From: Stappia indica
Lineage (GTDB): Bacteria > Pseudomonadota > Alphaproteobacteria > Rhizobiales > Stappiaceae
Assembly: GCF_020177335.1 (NCBI RefSeq)
Contig: NZ_JAIVMG010000012.1
Coordinates: 62,001-126,000 of the forward strand
Length of the DNA: 64,000 nt
Direction of reading: 5' to 3'
A program made the position numbers and the translations under genes. Positions within the stretch are counted from its first letter, which is position 1; every line of letters begins with the position of its first letter. Under the pieces are notes generated by a model, which saw nothing but the letters and a program-made list of their open reading frames with translations, was not told where the DNA came from and searched no databases. Positions 60,882-64,000 of this stretch are shown here, one piece after another.

Positions 60882-62813
60882 ATGGACGGACCTTCGCACA
60901 CCGACACAGACCTCGGCCCGGATGACGGGCACGACCCGGCACATCCGGCTTCCGGCCTGGAGACCGGCGGCTACCGCGTTCTGGCGCGCAAGTATCGCCC
61001 CCGCAGCTTCGACGATCTCGTCGGGCAGGAGGCGATGGTGCGGACGCTGCAGAACGCCTTCGAGACCGGCCGGATCGCCCAGGCGTGGATGCTGACCGGC
61101 GTGCGCGGCGTCGGCAAGACGACGACGGCGCGCATCCTGGCGCGCGGGCTCAATCACGAGATTCCCGGCGAAAGCAGCCGTCCCACGGTGCAGCTCGACA
61201 AGATGGGCATCCACTGCGAAGCCATCATGGACGGGCGCCATGTGGATGTCATCGAGATGGACGCCGCCTCGCACACCGGCATCGACGACATTCGCGAGAT
61301 CACCGAGGCGGCGCGCTACCGTCCGGCATCGGCGCGCTACAAGGTCTACATCATCGACGAAGTGCACATGCTCTCCAAGGCCGCGTTCAACGGCCTTCTG
61401 AAGACGCTGGAAGAGCCGCCGGAGCATGTGAAGTTCATCTTCGCCACCACCGAAATCCGCAAGGTGCCGGTCACGGTGCTGTCGCGCTGCCAGCGCTTCG
61501 ACCTGCGCCGCATCGACGCCGACAAGCTGGTGGGGTTGCTGCGCCGGATCTCCGCCGCCGAATCGGTCGAGATCAGCGACGAGGCACTGGCGCTGATCGC
61601 CCGCGCCGGCGAGGGCTCGGCCCGCGATTCCCTGTCGCTGCTCGATCAGGCCATCGCCCATGGACAAGGCCCCGTCGCCGCCGACGATGTGCGCGACATG
61701 CTCGGCCTTGCCGACCGGGCGCGGGTGATCGACCTGTTTCAGCACTTGATGAAGGGCGACGCTGGCGCCGCCATGGCCGAATTCCGGGCGCAATACGACA
61801 GCGGCGCCGATCCGGTGGTGGTGCTCTCGGACCTTGCCGAATTCACCCATCTGGTCACCCGGCTGAAGATCGTGCCGAGCGCCGGCGATGAGGCCTCGGT
61901 CACCGAGGCGGAACGCCGGCGCGGGCGCGAATTGGCCGATACTCTGTCGCTGCGCATCCTGTCGCGCACCTGGCAGATCCTGCTGAAGGGCGTTGCCGAA
62001 GTGCAGGCGGCGCCGAAGCCGCATCTGGCGGCGGACATGGTGCTGGTGCGCATTGCCTATGCGGCCGACCTGCCGGACCCGGAAGAAGCGCTGAAGCTGC
62101 TGAAGAGCGGCCAGCCGCTGCCCGTGGCCGCTCCCGCTACACCGCAAGCCGGCCCCGCCGGCGGAGCTCCGGTGAGTGGATCGAACCCCGCCGCCGCGCC
62201 GCAGATGGCCGCGCCGGCGGTGTCCCAGCCGCAACAAACCGCCGCGCCCTCCTCCGCCCCGGTTGGCGGCGAGCCGCGACTTCAGGCGCTGGCCGGAGGC
62301 CGCGCCGCCGGTGGCCCGGTCGCCATGGCCGCGCCTCAGGTAGAGGACGCTCCGGCGCCGGGCCATGCCGAACCACAGGAAGAGGCTGTTCCGCTCAGAT
62401 CGCTGGCCGATTGCGCGGCGCTGGCCGCCGAAAAGCGCGACATCCGCCTGAAGGTGGAGATCGAACGGCAAATGCGGCTGGTGCGCTTCGAACCGGGTCG
62501 GATCGAGATCCAGCCGGTGCCGGAAGCCGATCCGGATCTGGCCGGGCGCTTCGGCCGCAAGCTTGGCGAATGGACCGGACGGCGCTGGATCGTCTCCGTC
62601 AGCCGCACGCAAGGGCGTCCGACCCTGCATGAGGAGCGGGAAGCCAACCAGCGCCAGCTCCTGTCCGATGCGAAGTCCGAGCCGGCCGTTGCCGCTCTGC
62701 TGGAGGCCTTTCCCGGCGCCAAGGTGGTCGATGTCCGGATGCAGGCACCCGATGACGGGCTTGACATGCCGCCAGCCGAGGACGACATCGAAAGCGAGAA
62801 CCCGGCACCCTGA
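60882..62813 (+). CDS. dnaX: DNA polymerase III subunit gamma/tau
   Basis: The 643-residue AAA+ clamp-loader ATPase has Walker A GVRGVGKTTTARILARGL, the Walker B DEVHMLSKAAFNGLLKTLE and the sensor ATTEIRKVPVTVLSRCQRFD. An Ala/Pro-rich linker leads to a tau-type C-terminus. It lacks the four-Cys zinc module of E. coli DnaX, keeping one Cys (GIHCEAIM), as is normal in alphaproteobacteria. I see no obvious A-rich frameshift site for gamma. It is followed by ybaB and recR. Confidence 0.96.
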   Translation: MDGPSHTDTDLGPDDGHDPAHPASGLETGGYRVLARKYRPRSFDDLVGQEAMVRTLQNAFETGRIAQAWMLTGVRGVGKTTTARILARGLNHEIPGESSRPTVQLDKMGIHCEAIMDGRHVDVIEMDAASHTGIDDIREITEAARYRPASARYKVYIIDEVHMLSKAAFNGLLKTLEEPPEHVKFIFATTEIRKVPVTVLSRCQRFDLRRIDADKLVGLLRRISAAESVEISDEALALIARAGEGSARDSLSLLDQAIAHGQGPVAADDVRDMLGLADRARVIDLFQHLMKGDAGAAMAEFRAQYDSGADPVVVLSDLAEFTHLVTRLKIVPSAGDEASVTEAERRRGRELADTLSLRILSRTWQILLKGVAEVQAAPKPHLAADMVLVRIAYAADLPDPEEALKLLKSGQPLPVAAPATPQAGPAGGAPVSGSNPAAAPQMAAPAVSQPQQTAAPSSAPVGGEPRLQALAGGRAAGGPVAMAAPQVEDAPAPGHAEPQEEAVPLRSLADCAALAAEKRDIRLKVEIERQMRLVRFEPGRIEIQPVPEADPDLAGRFGRKLGEWTGRRWIVSVSRTQGRPTLHEEREANQRQLLSDAKSEPAVAALLEAFPGAKVVDVRMQAPDDGLDMPPAEDDIESENPAP

Positions 62814-62947
62814 GCCTCGACCTTTGACACGCACGTTCCGGCGCCCTGAACCGGGACGGCCGGACCGGCCCGGCGACCCTGCGGGGCACCGGCTTTCTGG
62901 ATACTCGGGCGCGCGCGCCGCCCCCACTCACGCGATGGAGACCGCAA

Positions 62948-63268
62948 ATGGATTTCTTGAAGATGATGAAGCAGGCGAAGCAGATGCAGGAGCAGATGGG
63001 CTCGCTGCAGGAAAAGCTTGCCGAGCTGGAAGTCGAAGGCAGCTCCGGCGGCGGGCTGGTGCAGGTCACCATGTCCGGCAAGGGCGAATTGAAGGGCCTG
63101 AAGATCGACCCGTCGCTGGCCAAGGCCGATGAGGTCGAGATCCTGGAGGACCTCATTCTCGCCGCGCATCAGGACGCCAAGGGAAAGGCGGAAGCCGCCA
63201 TGCAGGAAAAGACCCAGGAGCTGATGGGTGGCCTCGGCCTGCCTGCCGGCATGAAGCTGCCGTTCTGA
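62948..63268 (+). CDS. YbaB/EbfC nucleoid-associated protein
   Basis: The 106-residue protein starts [18 protein letters not shown] and has the family core [24 protein letters not shown]. Dimers of this family bind DNA and have been linked to nucleoid organisation. Its position between dnaX and recR is widely conserved. GGAGA lies before the ATG. Confidence 0.95.
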   Translation: MDFLKMMKQAKQMQEQMGSLQEKLAELEVEGSSGGGLVQVTMSGKGELKGLKIDPSLAKADEVEILEDLILAAHQDAKGKAEAAMQEKTQELMGGLGLPAGMKLPF

Positions 63269-63293
63269 CAGCGCGCGAAGACGGACGGAACGG

Positions 63294-63902
63294 ATGTCGA
63301 ACCGGGCGGTCGCCGGGCCGGAAATCGAGAAGCTGATCCAGCTGCTGGCCAAGCTGCCCGGGCTCGGGCCGCGCTCGGCCCGGCGCGCGGCGCTGCATCT
63401 GATCAAGAAGAAGGATCAGTTGCTGATCCCGCTTGCCCGGGCCATGGGCGTTGCCGTCGACAGCATCGGCGTCTGTTCCACCTGCGGCACGGTCGACACA
63501 ACCGACCCTTGCACCATCTGCTCGGACCCGCGCCGCGACACCGGCACCATCGTCGTCGTGGAGGATGTGGCCGACCTGTGGGCGCTGGAACGGGCCGGGG
63601 CGCTCAACTGCCGCTATCACGTGCTCGGCGGCACCCTGTCGCCGCTCGATGGCATCGGCCCGGACGACCTGACCATCACCGCGCTGCTCGAACGGGTCGC
63701 CGCCGGCGGCATCCGCGAGATCGTGCTGGCGGTCAACGCCACGGTGGAGGGCCAGACCACCGCCCATTACATCACCGACAGGCTGCGCGGCCTCGATGTC
63801 TCCGTCACCCGGCTGGCCCATGGCGTGCCGGTCGGCGGCGAGCTCGACTATCTCGATGAGGGCACGCTGGCGCAGGCGATGAAGGCCCGCACCCAGTTCT
63901 GA
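63294..63902 (+). CDS. recR: Recombination mediator RecR
   Basis: The 202-residue protein forms rings with RecO and works with RecF (12137) in gap repair. The helix-hairpin-helix ([21 protein letters not shown]), the zinc finger [16 protein letters not shown] and the TOPRIM segment with [13 protein letters not shown] are present. It lies 25 nt downstream of ybaB in the dnaX operon. Confidence 0.97.
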   Translation: MSNRAVAGPEIEKLIQLLAKLPGLGPRSARRAALHLIKKKDQLLIPLARAMGVAVDSIGVCSTCGTVDTTDPCTICSDPRRDTGTIVVVEDVADLWALERAGALNCRYHVLGGTLSPLDGIGPDDLTITALLERVAAGGIREIVLAVNATVEGQTTAHYITDRLRGLDVSVTRLAHGVPVGGELDYLDEGTLAQAMKARTQF

Positions 63903-64000
63903 CCCCCCTCCCCCGCTTGCCTGTTTCACCGGCGCGCCGGGGTTTGCCAGGGTCGAGGGACAGCAGTTAGGTTCACTGCCGAGTGCCCCGTCGCGCCACC
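63903..64000. other. Right edge, downstream of recR
   Basis: About 100 bp with no recognisable gene, terminator or repeat; the window ends here. Confidence 0.4.

Overview
The window is GC-rich, densely coded chromosomal DNA of an alphaproteobacterium, most likely of the Hyphomicrobiales (Rhizobiales). The evidence is the gene order: mdh-sucCDAB-lysE-lpdA next to xerC, fsa, priA and an F1-only atpHAGDC operon; dnaA-dnaN-recF next to rpsT, an enoyl-CoA hydratase gene, mutM and ubiE/ubiB; and ffs-dnaX-ybaB-recR. An Omp19-type lipoprotein, a porin-like Omp25/31-type barrel and a Rhizobiales-type extragenic palindrome agree with this. No transposase, phage gene, tRNA, rRNA operon or CRISPR array was seen.

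Layout. 1-8150: a MATE transporter cut by the window edge, pckA, a molybdenum-cofactor accessory operon (split XdhC plus a MoCF/MobA-like fusion), an L,D-transpeptidase, an OmpA lipoprotein and a small GcrA-like zinc-ribbon protein. 8300-17600: the minus-strand replication block rpsT, dnaA, dnaN, recF, a LysE exporter and gyrB, followed by a monocistronic and divergent rpsL. 17785-23000: enoyl-CoA hydratase, mutM, ubiE, ubiB, alkB. 23118-32940: atpHAGDC, priA, fsa, xerC and a small secreted protein. 33002-44481: lpdA, lysE, sucB, sucA, sucD, sucC, mdh and zapE. 44663-49490: envelope and redox accessory genes. 49635-55640: an sdhCDAB operon in which three unrelated frames separate sdhA from sdhB. 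55800-58632: cysZ-like, histidine phosphatase, nudC and HIT genes. 58858-63902: an acyl-CoA synthetase, the SRP RNA, dnaX, ybaB and recR.

How the genes work together. The window holds much of the TCA cycle (2-oxoglutarate dehydrogenase complex, succinyl-CoA synthetase, succinate and malate dehydrogenases), the gluconeogenic exit (pckA), the catalytic part of ATP synthase and two ubiquinone-synthesis genes. It also holds replication initiation and processivity genes (dnaA, dnaN, dnaX, gyrB, priA) and repair or recombination genes (recF, recR, mutM, alkB, xerC).

Most notable observations: (1) an rpsL with its own promoter and terminator, not followed by rpsG/fusA, encoding S12 with Arg at position 42 and Gly-Pro-Asn at 85-87, both streptomycin-determining positions; (2) the palindrome TTTACGTAAA at the same predicted promoter offset upstream of mdh-suc and of sdhCDAB, suggesting one regulator for the TCA operons; (3) an sdh operon interrupted by a 51-codon membrane microprotein frame, an FkbM-type methyltransferase gene and creD; (4) a stand-alone 70-residue GcrA-like protein behind a promoter with 40-bp-spaced repeats. 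Start codons, promoters and hairpins were assigned by eye from the sequence; no database search was run.
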